A stretch of 11,380 nt of DNA from CAZYMF01 sp964648215 (GTDB taxonomy: Bacteria; Desulfobacterota; Binatia; HRBIN30; JACQVA1): contig CAZYMF010000165.1 in the NCBI GenBank assembly GCA_964648215.1, positions 1 to 11,380 of the forward strand, given 5' to 3'. The notes beneath the pieces were generated by a model, which was given only the letters and a program-made list of their open reading frames with translations, did not search any database and had not been told where the DNA came from. The translations under genes and the position numbers were made by a program. Below are positions 5,649 through 11,380 of the stretch, one piece after another; the first letter of the stretch is position 1; each line of letters begins with the position of its first letter.

Positions 5649-7085
5649 GTGCCGGACACCCACTATCAGAGGCTGAGCGCCACCGACCTGGTGTTCCTCG
5701 AGCTCGAGAACGACAAGCTGCCGATGCACATCGGCGCCGTCAGTATTTTCGAGGGCGGCGACCTGCTGCGCCGGCGCGGCGACCTCGACATCGAGCGCCT
5801 GCAGCGCTTCGTCGAAAGCTCCCTGGCCGGCAACCCGCGCCTGCGGCAGCGGCTGGCCTACGTGCCGGTGCTGAATCATCCGGTGTGGATCGACGACGAC
5901 CGGTTCAACCTCGCCTACCACGTGCGCCACACGCGGCTGCCGCGTCCGGGAGACGTTCCGGCCCTGAAGCGGCTGGCGGGACGGGTGATGAGCCAGCGGC
6001 TCGACCGTCACAAGCCGCTGTGGGAGCTGTGGTTCGTCGAAGGCCTGCGCGGCGGGGACCGCTTCGCTCTGATCTCCAAGTTCCACCACTGCATGATCGA
6101 CGGCATCTCCGGAGTCGACTTCCTCGCCTCGATCCTGCGGCTCGATCCGGGCACGGGAGTGCCGGAGCCGACACCGTGGACGCCGCGGCCGATACCCAGC
6201 GGGGCAAGCCTTCTCGCCGACGAGCTGGCGCGGCGGGCCGCCCTGCCGCTGGCGGTCGCCCGCAGCGTGCCGCGGCTGCTGCGCGAGCGGCAGGAGACGT
6301 TCCGGTCGCTGACCCGGACGCTCGCCGACCTCGGCGACGCCGCGGCGGCGAACCTGACCGTCGCCTCACCCACGCCGCTCAACCCGGACGTGGGGCCGCA
6401 CCGGCGTTTCGAGTGGGCGCGCTTTCCTCTCGACGAGGTGAAAGCGATCAAGAATCGGCTCGGCGGCACGGTCAACGACGTCGTCCTGGCAATCGTGGCC
6501 GGGGCAGTCGGTCGCTTTCTCGAGCGGCGGGGCGTCGACGTGGCGGGCCTGGACTTCCGCATGTCGATGCCCGCGAGCGTGCGCGCCACGGACGAGCGCG
6601 GCGCGCTGGGCAACCGTGTCGGCGTGCTGACGATTGCGCTACCGGTCGGCGTGCGCGACCCGCGCCGGCGACTGCAAGCGATCATCGAAACCACGAAGAG
6701 CCTCAAGCACTCCGGACAGCTGCACGGCGTGGAGCTGGTGGCCGAGCTGAGCGACAGGCTGTTCCCGCCGCTGGCGGGCTATCTCGCGCGCCTGGCGGCG
6801 CGGGCGCGGATGTACAACCTGTCGGTCACCAACATTCCGGGGCCGCAGGTGCCGGTCTATCTTCTCGGGGCGCGTATGCTCGAGATCTACCCGCTGGCCT
6901 TCCTCTTCTCCAACCAGGCGCTCACCATCGGCACTTTCAGCTACGACGGCGGGCTGTACTGGGCCCTGACGGCGGACGAGGTGGCGCTCCCCGACCTGGA
7001 TCGGGTCATCGCCGCGATCGCGAGCGAGCACCGGCGGTTCGGCCGGGCAGCCGCGGCGGACCGGCGCCGCCGCTCCGCCCGCTGA
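5649..7085 (+). CDS. wax ester synthase/diacylglycerol acyltransferase (WS/DGAT)
   Basis: A bifunctional WS/DGAT-family O-acyltransferase that makes wax esters or triacylglycerol from acyl-CoA and a long-chain alcohol or diacylglycerol, at the inner membrane or lipid droplets. Seen in 478 residues: the N-terminal LSATDLVFLELE with MHIGAVSIFEG (9-36), KPLWELWFVEGL (122-133), the active-site HHxxxDG as HHCMIDG (146-152), NDVVLAIVAGA (276-286), MPASVR and GNRVGVLTIALPVG (307-334), and SVTNIPGPQVPVYLLGA (392-408). All landmark blocks are present and the length fits the family (about 460-500). I start at GTG 5649: GAGG lies eight bases upstream (5637-5640) and the protein then begins directly with the family N-terminus. 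An in-frame TTG at 5613 would add 12 residues. It is divergent from the ACAD10/11-type kinase, suggesting a neutral-lipid storage and turnover locus (inference). Related enzymes act on other substrates, so wax ester versus triacylglycerol is open. Confidence 0.92.
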   Translation: MPDTHYQRLSATDLVFLELENDKLPMHIGAVSIFEGGDLLRRRGDLDIERLQRFVESSLAGNPRLRQRLAYVPVLNHPVWIDDDRFNLAYHVRHTRLPRPGDVPALKRLAGRVMSQRLDRHKPLWELWFVEGLRGGDRFALISKFHHCMIDGISGVDFLASILRLDPGTGVPEPTPWTPRPIPSGASLLADELARRAALPLAVARSVPRLLRERQETFRSLTRTLADLGDAAAANLTVASPTPLNPDVGPHRRFEWARFPLDEVKAIKNRLGGTVNDVVLAIVAGAVGRFLERRGVDVAGLDFRMSMPASVRATDERGALGNRVGVLTIALPVGVRDPRRRLQAIIETTKSLKHSGQLHGVELVAELSDRLFPPLAGYLARLAARARMYNLSVTNIPGPQVPVYLLGARMLEIYPLAFLFSNQALTIGTFSYDGGLYWALTADEVALPDLDRVIAAIASEHRRFGRAAAADRRRRSAR

Positions 7086-7192
7086 GCCGAGCCTGTTTCT
7101 CGACGATCTCTTCTGCTCCGCAGCGAGCGGAAACTCCGTCTCCCGACCTTGGCCGGCGACGAATCGTGGTTACCTTGCTGGTGCCGGGAAAA

Positions 7193-7434
7193 GTGACCTG
7201 TGCCGGCGGTTGGAGCTGCACGTCACGTTGGAGGCGTGAGTGTCGTGACCGCCGAGCGAACTGGTCAGAGGCCCGGTGGAAGCGCGAGTGGGCGGGACGC
7301 CTGCCCGCTGAACCGTCGCAGCAGCGCCATCGCCCTCACGCTTCCGGTAGACGAGCGGGGCGCAGGTTTCCTCCCTTGCCTGTGTCGCTGGAAGCCCCGC
7401 GCAGCCGCGCCGAGCGCCGCTCGGCGCGGTTTTT
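7193..7434 (+). ncRNA. candidate structured RNA or long 3' UTR ending in a terminator
   Basis: The 444-bp gap 7086-7529 has no credible gene: its open frames are low-complexity and run through neighbouring features. From about 7193 it holds a chain of possible stems read on the plus strand: GGCGGT (7205-7210) with ACCGCC (7248-7253), enclosing TCACG (7223-7227) with CGTGA (7235-7239); GGAAGCG (7278-7284) with CGCTTCC (7339-7345), enclosing GCGGG (7292-7296) with CCCGC (7304-7308); GCGGGGC (7355-7361) with GCCCCGC (7394-7400); and then a perfect terminator. This is compatible with a small RNA of about 200-240 nt or a structured 3' end of the WS/DGAT transcript. I recognise no known family, and GC-rich DNA gives some stems by chance. 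The stretch 7086-7192 before it shows nothing I can name. Confidence 0.35.
7405..7434 (+). terminator. strong Rho-independent terminator
   Basis: CCGCGCCGAGC (7405-7415) and GCTCGGCGCGG (7419-7429) form a perfect 11-bp GC-rich stem with a GCC loop, followed directly by five T (7430-7434). This is a textbook intrinsic terminator for plus-strand transcription; the other strand lacks the U run. It lies 320 bp past the WS/DGAT stop and about 95 bp before the histidine kinase start, so it ends either a long WS/DGAT transcript or a separate small RNA and isolates the kinase gene. Confidence 0.88.
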
Positions 7435-7506
7435 CGTCCAGCCGATAATACGGCGAAGGTCCCACTTGACGACTCCGTCTGTGGTGTGCGATCTGGCAGG
7501 CACGCG

Positions 7507-7523
7507 CGCGGGCGCCGCCCGCG
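7507..7523 (+). repeat. hairpin just upstream of the histidine kinase start
   Basis: CGCGGGC (7507-7513) and GCCCGCG (7517-7523) pair perfectly around a GCC loop, ending six bases before ATG 7530. In the mRNA this stem would cover the place where a Shine-Dalgarno would be, and no clear one is visible. A role in damping translation is an inference. A TTGACG at 7466-7471 is the best -35-like hexamer upstream, but no good -10 follows it. Confidence 0.45.
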
Positions 7524-7529
7524 ACAGGC

Positions 7530-8906
7530 ATGATCAGGACGGAGATCACCGACCCGGACGCGTTGCTGGCGGTCGGAGTCGAGGCCACCCTCGCCGACCT
7601 GTTGGTCAGCCGAACGCGCACGATACTCTGGATCTCGCTGGCGGTGGGCCTCACCTTCCAGGCTCTCGAGGTGGCGCTGGCGCCGCGGCTGACCGGGCCG
7701 TTCTACGTAAAGTGCATCGGCATCTCGACGATCGCCGTGACGCTGCTCGTGCTGCGCCGGCCCTGGGTGCGGCGCCATGCCGTCGCCGTCGCCGTCGTGA
7801 TCACACTCGGCGGATACTTCTTGACCGCGCTCTCGGGAATGGTCAGCCCGAGCCGGGAATACGCCACGACGGCGGTGCTGTTCGCCGTCGGCGCCCTGGC
7901 GATGGCGACGTTGCTGCCGTGGGGGCTGTGGCCGCAAGCGGTGACGGTGCTGTTCGGTGCCTCGCTGCTCTGCGGCGCCGTCTATCGCAGCGACGGCAAT
8001 CTCTACGCACTGCTCGAGGATCCCGCGGCGGCGGTGGCCTTCGCGTTCGGGCTGTCGCTGCTGACGGCGTACGAGCTGCACCGCTATCGTCTCGCCTCGA
8101 TGCACGAGCTGGTGGCGCGGCGCCGCGCCGAGCTGGAGATCCGCGCGCTCAACGCGGACCTCGAGCGGCGCGTGGCGGAACGCACGCGCGAGCTGGAGGC
8201 GGCCAACGAGCAGCTGCATGCGCTGTCGATGCGCCTGCAGAACGTCCGCGAGGAAGAGCGAACGCGCATCGCCCGCGAGGTCCACGACGAGCTGGGGCAG
8301 ATGCTGACCGCGCTCAAGATCGACATCGACCTGCTGCCAAAGCGCCTGGTGGACGCCGGGCCGGGTGCTCCGACGCCGTTGCTGCGCCAGAGACTGGCAG
8401 TCATGTCGGATCTCGCCGACACCATGATCCATTCGGTGCGACGCATCTCCACCGAGCTGCGGCCGAGCGTGCTGGACGATCTGGGGCTGGTCACCGCGAT
8501 CGATTGGCAGGCGCGGGAGTTCCAAGATCGCACCGGCGTGTGCTGCACGGTCAGCTGCGACCCGCGCGAGATCGTCGTCGACCCGATCCGTGCCACCGCG
8601 ATCTTCCGGATCGTTCAGGAGGCTCTCACCAACGTCAGCCGGCACGCCCAGGCCAAGAGGGTGTTGCTCGCCCTGCGCGAGGGTGAGCAGGATCTCGTCG
8701 TCGAAGTTCGCGACGACGGTCGCGGCGCCAACGAGGACGAGCTGCACGGGGCAGGCTCGCTCGGCCTGCTCGGCATCCGCGAGCGGGCCCGGCTGGTCGG
8801 CGGCGTCGTCGAGATCCGCAGCGTTCCCGGCACGGGGACGATGGTGCGCGTCACCATTCCGCGCGCCGCCGGTGGCCGCGGACTCGCGCTCGCCGCGGTC
8901 GGTTGA
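7530..8906 (+). CDS. membrane sensor histidine kinase, NarL/HisKA_3 type
   Basis: An inner-membrane sensor kinase of the HisKA_3 (NarX/DegS/LiaS-like) class, which autophosphorylates and passes the phosphate to a LuxR/NarL-type regulator. Seen in 458 residues: about six hydrophobic segments (near 31-50, 58-76, 82-103, 112-130, 133-151, 165-183) with almost no periplasmic loops; a coiled-coil linker (about 190-240, with ERRVAERTRELEAANEQL); the phosphoacceptor His252 in AREVHDELGQ; the dimerisation helix with STELRPSVLDDLGL; the N box EALTNVSRHA (364-373, Asn368); DDGRGAN (395-401); and the glycine-rich lid GSLGLLGIRERA (409-420). All catalytic boxes look intact. The multi-TM sensor resembles MASE-like modules that sense something in the membrane; the signal is unknown. 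No response regulator lies in the window: PurM follows instead, so this is an orphan kinase here. Confidence 0.92.
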   Translation: MIRTEITDPDALLAVGVEATLADLLVSRTRTILWISLAVGLTFQALEVALAPRLTGPFYVKCIGISTIAVTLLVLRRPWVRRHAVAVAVVITLGGYFLTALSGMVSPSREYATTAVLFAVGALAMATLLPWGLWPQAVTVLFGASLLCGAVYRSDGNLYALLEDPAAAVAFAFGLSLLTAYELHRYRLASMHELVARRRAELEIRALNADLERRVAERTRELEAANEQLHALSMRLQNVREEERTRIAREVHDELGQMLTALKIDIDLLPKRLVDAGPGAPTPLLRQRLAVMSDLADTMIHSVRRISTELRPSVLDDLGLVTAIDWQAREFQDRTGVCCTVSCDPREIVVDPIRATAIFRIVQEALTNVSRHAQAKRVLLALREGEQDLVVEVRDDGRGANEDELHGAGSLGLLGIRERARLVGGVVEIRSVPGTGTMVRVTIPRAAGGRGLALAAVG

Positions 8907-9026
8907 GCCCGGCTCGTCCCTACCGCCACATCTCGTTTCCGCCCGCCGGCGCGCGCCACGCGGGGTTGTCCTCGCCGGGGCCGAGCGGATAGAAGAGAGC
9001 CGCCCTCAGGGAAGGAAACCGAAACG

Positions 9027-10151
9027 ATGAGCGCGCAAGCAGGAAAGCCTCTCACCTACGATGCCTCGGGTGTCGCCACGCTGCAGGTCGAAGGCGGGCT
9101 GCGGGGGCTGGCGGGTTGGATCCACAAGACGTTCGAGTTCAACTCGATCAAGCCGCAGCTACCGCTGGGCTACTACGCCAACGTGCTGCCGCTGACGGCC
9201 GACGTCGGGCTGGCGATCTCCACCGACAGCGTCGGCACCAAGGTGCTGATCGCCGAGCTGCTCGGCAAGTTCGACACCATCGGCATCGACTGCGTGGCGA
9301 TGAACGCCAACGACGTGCTCTGCGTCGGCGCCCGGCCAGTGTCGATGGTCGACTTCATCGCCGTGGAGCAGGCGGCGCCCGCGTTCCTGGAGGAGCTGGC
9401 CAAGGGACTGCACGAGGGCGCGCGGCGGGCGGGCATCAACATTCCGGGCGGCGAGGTGGCACAGGTACGCGAGCTCATCCGCGGCGCGCGCGAGGGCACG
9501 GGCGTCGAGCTGGTCGGCACCTGCGTCGGCACGGTGCACCCGCAGCGGGTGCTGATCGGCCAGGACGTCCGCCCGGGCGACGTCGTCGTCGGCATCGCCA
9601 GCAGCGGCGTGCACAGCAACGGCTTCACCCTGGCGCGCCGGGTGCTCTTCGAGCAGGCGAAGCTGAAGCTCGACGGCCGAGTCGCCGAGCTGGGGCGGAC
9701 GATCGGCGAGGAGCTGCTGCTGCCGACCCATCTCTACTGCCGCGAGGCGGTCCAGATGCTCGACGAGAATCTCGGGATCAAGGCCATGCTGCACATCACC
9801 GGCGACGGCCTCCTAAACCTCACGCGCGTCGCCGCGCCGGTCGGCTTCGTCGTCGATCGGCTGCTCGAGGTGCCGGCGATCTTCGACCTGATTCAGAAGA
9901 GCGGCCAGGTTCCCGATGCGGAGATGTTCCGCGTCTTCAACATGGGCGTCGGCTTCTGCGTCGTCGTCGATCCCGGGGACGTCGCGCGGGTGGTGGAGAT
10001 CGCGAAGGCCGACGGCAAAGCCGCGGCGCCGGTCGGCTACGCGGTGGCCGACGACGAGCGGCGGGTGTGGGTGACCGAGCGCGGGCTGGTGGGTCGCGGC
10101 GGCTCCTTCGCGACCAGCCGCGAGGCGGCGCCGGCCCATCCGAAGGCTTGA
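9027..10151 (+). CDS. purM: phosphoribosylformylglycinamidine cyclo-ligase (AIR synthase), divergent
   Basis: PurM uses ATP to close formylglycinamidine ribonucleotide into aminoimidazole ribonucleotide, the fifth step of purine synthesis in the cytosol. Seen in 374 residues (E. coli PurM about 345): LTYDASGV (9-16, aligning with the classical YKDAGV region), STDSVGTK (65-72), DTIGIDCVAMNANDVL (83-98), GGEVAQ (141-146), ASSGVHSNGF (191-200), HITGDG (256-261) and MFRVFNMGVG (300-309). The order and spacing are those of PurM. Several signature residues differ from the E. coli type: GTDGVGTK is STDSVGTK, GGETAEMPG is GGEVAQVRE, HLTGGG is HITGDG. This resembles a divergent, archaeal-like branch, so a PurM paralogue remains possible. 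AAGGA at 9012-9016 serves as ribosome site. The last 20 residues are a non-conserved tail. No purN or purF lies beside it, though such dispersal is common. Confidence 0.85.
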   Translation: MSAQAGKPLTYDASGVATLQVEGGLRGLAGWIHKTFEFNSIKPQLPLGYYANVLPLTADVGLAISTDSVGTKVLIAELLGKFDTIGIDCVAMNANDVLCVGARPVSMVDFIAVEQAAPAFLEELAKGLHEGARRAGINIPGGEVAQVRELIRGAREGTGVELVGTCVGTVHPQRVLIGQDVRPGDVVVGIASSGVHSNGFTLARRVLFEQAKLKLDGRVAELGRTIGEELLLPTHLYCREAVQMLDENLGIKAMLHITGDGLLNLTRVAAPVGFVVDRLLEVPAIFDLIQKSGQVPDAEMFRVFNMGVGFCVVVDPGDVARVVEIAKADGKAAAPVGYAVADDERRVWVTERGLVGRGGSFATSREAAPAHPKA

Positions 10152-10187
10152 CGCCACCTCGTGCCGCAACGCAGGTATTTCGGTCCT

Positions 10188-10499
10188 TCAGGCTTGCCGC
10201 ACCTTGCCGAAGTGCAGCGCAAGACCGACGCCGGTGGCGAGGATGCCGAGGGCGACGGCGAGGCTGTCGGCGGATAGGCCGGCGGCGAAATCGCCCACGC
10301 CGAAGAGCAGGGTGTAGCCGATGACCAGGTTGGCCATTCCCCAGAGCACGTTGACCAACGGGGACGACTCGCCGACTCCCGGAGGCGAGGCGAACGGGCT
10401 CTGGAACCTCTCGCCCGAGATGCCGTGCACGAAGTGCGGGACGGCGTTGGCCAGCACCAGCCCCGCGGCGAAGTGGGCCAGGTAGACGTACCAGCTCAT
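10188..10499 (-). CDS. small conserved three-TM membrane protein
   Basis: A 103-residue membrane protein that I cannot assign a function. Seen: a first hydrophobic segment YVYLAHFAAGLVLANAVPHF (4-23), a conserved-looking loop HFVHGISGERFQSPFASPPG (22-41) with two histidines, SSPLVNVLWGMANLVIGYTLLFG (45-67) as a second segment, and a third near 78-96 (LAVALGILATGVGLALHF). The pattern AN-AVPHFVHG and the PFASPPG-SSPLVN block look like conserved family positions, and I believe such short proteins are widespread in proteobacteria, but I cannot name the family. The start ATG has GGGGAG six bases upstream (10506-10511). It lies 22 bp after the MoaD-like gene on the same strand, so it may be the last gene of that transcript, and it converges on purM with 36 bp between the stops. 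Confidence 0.75.
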   Translation of the reverse strand: MSWYVYLAHFAAGLVLANAVPHFVHGISGERFQSPFASPPGVGESSPLVNVLWGMANLVIGYTLLFGVGDFAAGLSADSLAVALGILATGVGLALHFGKVRQA

Positions 10500-10521
10500 C
10501 GATTGCTCCCCTTCGTCCTCA

Positions 10522-10869
10522 TCATCCGCCCATCAGCGGCGCCAGCAGGACGAGGGACACCTCGGCACCTCGCCGCAGCGGTTCGCCGATCGGCGCCGCG
10601 AGATCCTCACAAGCGTCGTCGCCGATGAACAGCCGAACTTCCGCGCGCAGATCGCCCGTCACCTTGAGTGCCTTGCGCCGCAAGCGCGGGCCGTAGCGAT
10701 CCGCGAGCGAGTGCAACAGGGCTCGACCCGTGATCTCGGCGGGCAGGTCGAGATCGATCGGCCCGCGGGCGAGCTCCTTTTCGATCTCGGGCAGTCCCCA
10801 ACGCCCGGAGAGCTTCACGTTGACTCGGGTCGGGCTCGGCACGAGATCTTCCTCCGCTGCGGTCCTCAT
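10522..10869 (-). CDS. second MoaD/ThiS-like beta-grasp protein ending in Gly-Gly
   Basis: A 115-residue protein with the MoaD/ThiS shape: an N-terminal tail of about 14 residues, then VNVKLSGRWGLPE, a helix segment ITGRALLHSLADRYGP (46-61), ALKVTGDLRAEVRLFIGDDACEDL (67-90), GAEVSLVLLAPLMGG (101-115). The last residues PLMGG end in the Gly-Gly needed for adenylation and thiocarboxylation. It is longer than usual (MoaD about 80) because of an extra N-terminal segment and a GRWGLPEIEKELARGPIDL insertion. Its ATG (10869-10867) overlaps the TGA of the upstream oxidoreductase as ATGA, indicating translational coupling. In other bacteria MoaD-like proteins accompany tungsten/molybdenum aldehyde oxidoreductases and flavoproteins; that gives a possible partner beyond the window edge (inference). 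I start at ATG 10869; the frame is open further upstream but overlaps the oxidoreductase there. Confidence 0.8.
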   Translation of the reverse strand: MRTAAEEDLVPSPTRVNVKLSGRWGLPEIEKELARGPIDLDLPAEITGRALLHSLADRYGPRLRRKALKVTGDLRAEVRLFIGDDACEDLAAPIGEPLRRGAEVSLVLLAPLMGG

Positions 10870-11380
10870 CGCGGCCCCGGCCCGCGGAAAGGTCGCCAGC
10901 ACTCCTCCAAGAGCGGAACCTCCTCGCGCCACCACGGCTTCTTCTCCAGTGCCGGCATTTTCGCCCTGTCCCAGCTTTTCGGGATCACGTCTTCGCCCCG
11001 CTTCCACGCTCCCATCTTGTAGCGGTCGAGCAGATACTCCCGGCCCAGCTCCGGGTTGAGCGGACAGGCCACGTACATTCCCGCCAGGCCCCGCAACATG
11101 CAGATGTTGCAGCGCGTGCAGCGCACGATCTCCCGCGCGCGTCCCTGCGCCAGCTTGTTCGGGTACTCCGGGTCGCACAGCAGCTGGCGCCCCAGCGCCG
11201 AGATGTCGTACTTGCCCGCGCCGATGTCGCGGTCCGCCTTCACCGGATCGTGCTGCGAGATCACCATCACCGGGACGTCGAGGTCGCGCTTGAACGCGAT
11301 CCCGTGCTCCGCCATGTGCTCGGCCCGGTCGGCGTCCGGTATCTGGTGCCCGCTCTCTTCGAGCCCGGCGCCGTCGGAGA
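10866..11380 (-). CDS. NADH:flavin oxidoreductase, Old Yellow Enzyme/dienoyl-CoA reductase-like (partial)
   Basis: The C-terminal part of an FMN- and 4Fe-4S-binding TIM-barrel reductase; its frame stays open to the window edge, so the N-terminus lies beyond it. Seen: ESGHQIPDAD near the edge, then PVMVISQHDPVKADRDI, the FMN-phosphate segment KYDISALGRQLLCDPEYPNKL, and a CTRCNIC...C cluster (Cx2Cx2Cx11C, codons between 11064 and 11120) followed by PLNPELGRE. This pattern matches trimethylamine dehydrogenase and 2,4-dienoyl-CoA reductase-type enzymes, which reduce unsaturated substrates using electrons through FMN and the cluster. Unlike those, only about 60 residues follow the last cysteine, so the FAD/NAD-binding domains are absent: electrons would have to come from another protein. 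It overlaps the downstream MoaD-like gene by ATGA. Substrate unknown. Confidence 0.85.
   Translation of the reverse strand, partial: SDGAGLEESGHQIPDADRAEHMAEHGIAFKRDLDVPVMVISQHDPVKADRDIGAGKYDISALGRQLLCDPEYPNKLAQGRAREIVRCTRCNICMLRGLAGMYVACPLNPELGREYLLDRYKMGAWKRGEDVIPKSWDRAKMPALEKKPWWREEVPLLEECWRPFRGPGPR

Noticed and set aside
7359..7376. A match on the minus strand to the B12 box of cobalamin riboswitches (AGGGAGGAAACCTGCG).
   Set aside because: The other conserved cobalamin riboswitch parts are missing upstream on that strand, and the next gene downstream on it is not a candidate target; the bases also belong to a plus-strand stem-loop region.
7086..7529. RNase P RNA, tmRNA, SRP RNA or a tRNA hidden in the long gap before the histidine kinase.
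   Set aside because: I looked for their core conserved strings on both strands and found only isolated partial matches such as GGGAGGAAA.
5885..8686. A 933-codon open frame on the plus strand across the WS/DGAT and histidine kinase genes.
   Set aside because: It is an arginine/alanine/proline-rich alternate frame of two clearly real genes, as expected in GC-rich DNA.
8966..8994. A possible promoter for purM (TTGTCC, then ATAGAA 17 bases later).
   Set aside because: Only three or four matches per hexamer to the sigma-70 consensus; such matches are expected by chance.

Overview
The window is GC-rich bacterial chromosome with short intergenic gaps and mostly housekeeping or lipid-related genes. 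A LpxL/HtrB-type acyltransferase and a lipobox-bearing secreted glycosidase suggest a Gram-negative-type envelope. The mix of a wax-ester-synthase-like acyltransferase, an ACAD10/11-type phosphotransferase, an Old-Yellow-Enzyme-type iron-sulfur flavoprotein and a divergent PurM would fit an uncultivated deltaproteobacterium-like lineage (Binatota-like is a low-confidence guess). There are no tRNA or rRNA genes, no CRISPR array, and no transposase or phage genes.

Layout, left to right. A family 2 glycosyltransferase (minus strand) faces away from a lysophospholipid/lipid A-type acyltransferase across a short gap holding a perfect 8-bp inverted repeat. Next on the plus strand come a stand-alone MoaD/ThiS-like protein ending in Gly-Gly and, 10 bp later, a GH5 endoglycoceramidase-like lipoprotein. 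The roughly 310-bp gap from 3507 to 3820 is filled by a composite palindromic repeat with perfect 30-bp inverted arms between 15-bp direct repeats. A METTL7-like SAM methyltransferase (+) then converges on an APH-type phosphotransferase (-); a small palindrome between them supplies both stop codons. The phosphotransferase is divergent from a WS/DGAT acyltransferase (+). The 444-bp gap after it (7086-7529) holds no credible gene but a run of RNA-like stems ending in a perfect Rho-independent terminator. A six-TM NarL-type sensor histidine kinase and a divergent PurM follow. At the right end, on the minus strand, are a small three-TM membrane protein, a second MoaD-like protein ending in Gly-Gly, and, overlapping it by ATGA, the C-terminal part of an FMN/4Fe-4S oxidoreductase cut by the window edge.

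Much of the left two thirds concerns lipids or envelope (glycosyltransferase, acyltransferase, GH5 lipoprotein, methyltransferase, WS/DGAT), but these genes lie on alternating strands and do not form one operon. The clearest operon-like unit is oxidoreductase plus MoaD-like protein at the right edge. I did not find an obvious new multi-gene system. The best leads are the composite repeat at 3503-3788, the structured region before the histidine kinase, and the MoaD-like/flavoprotein pair.
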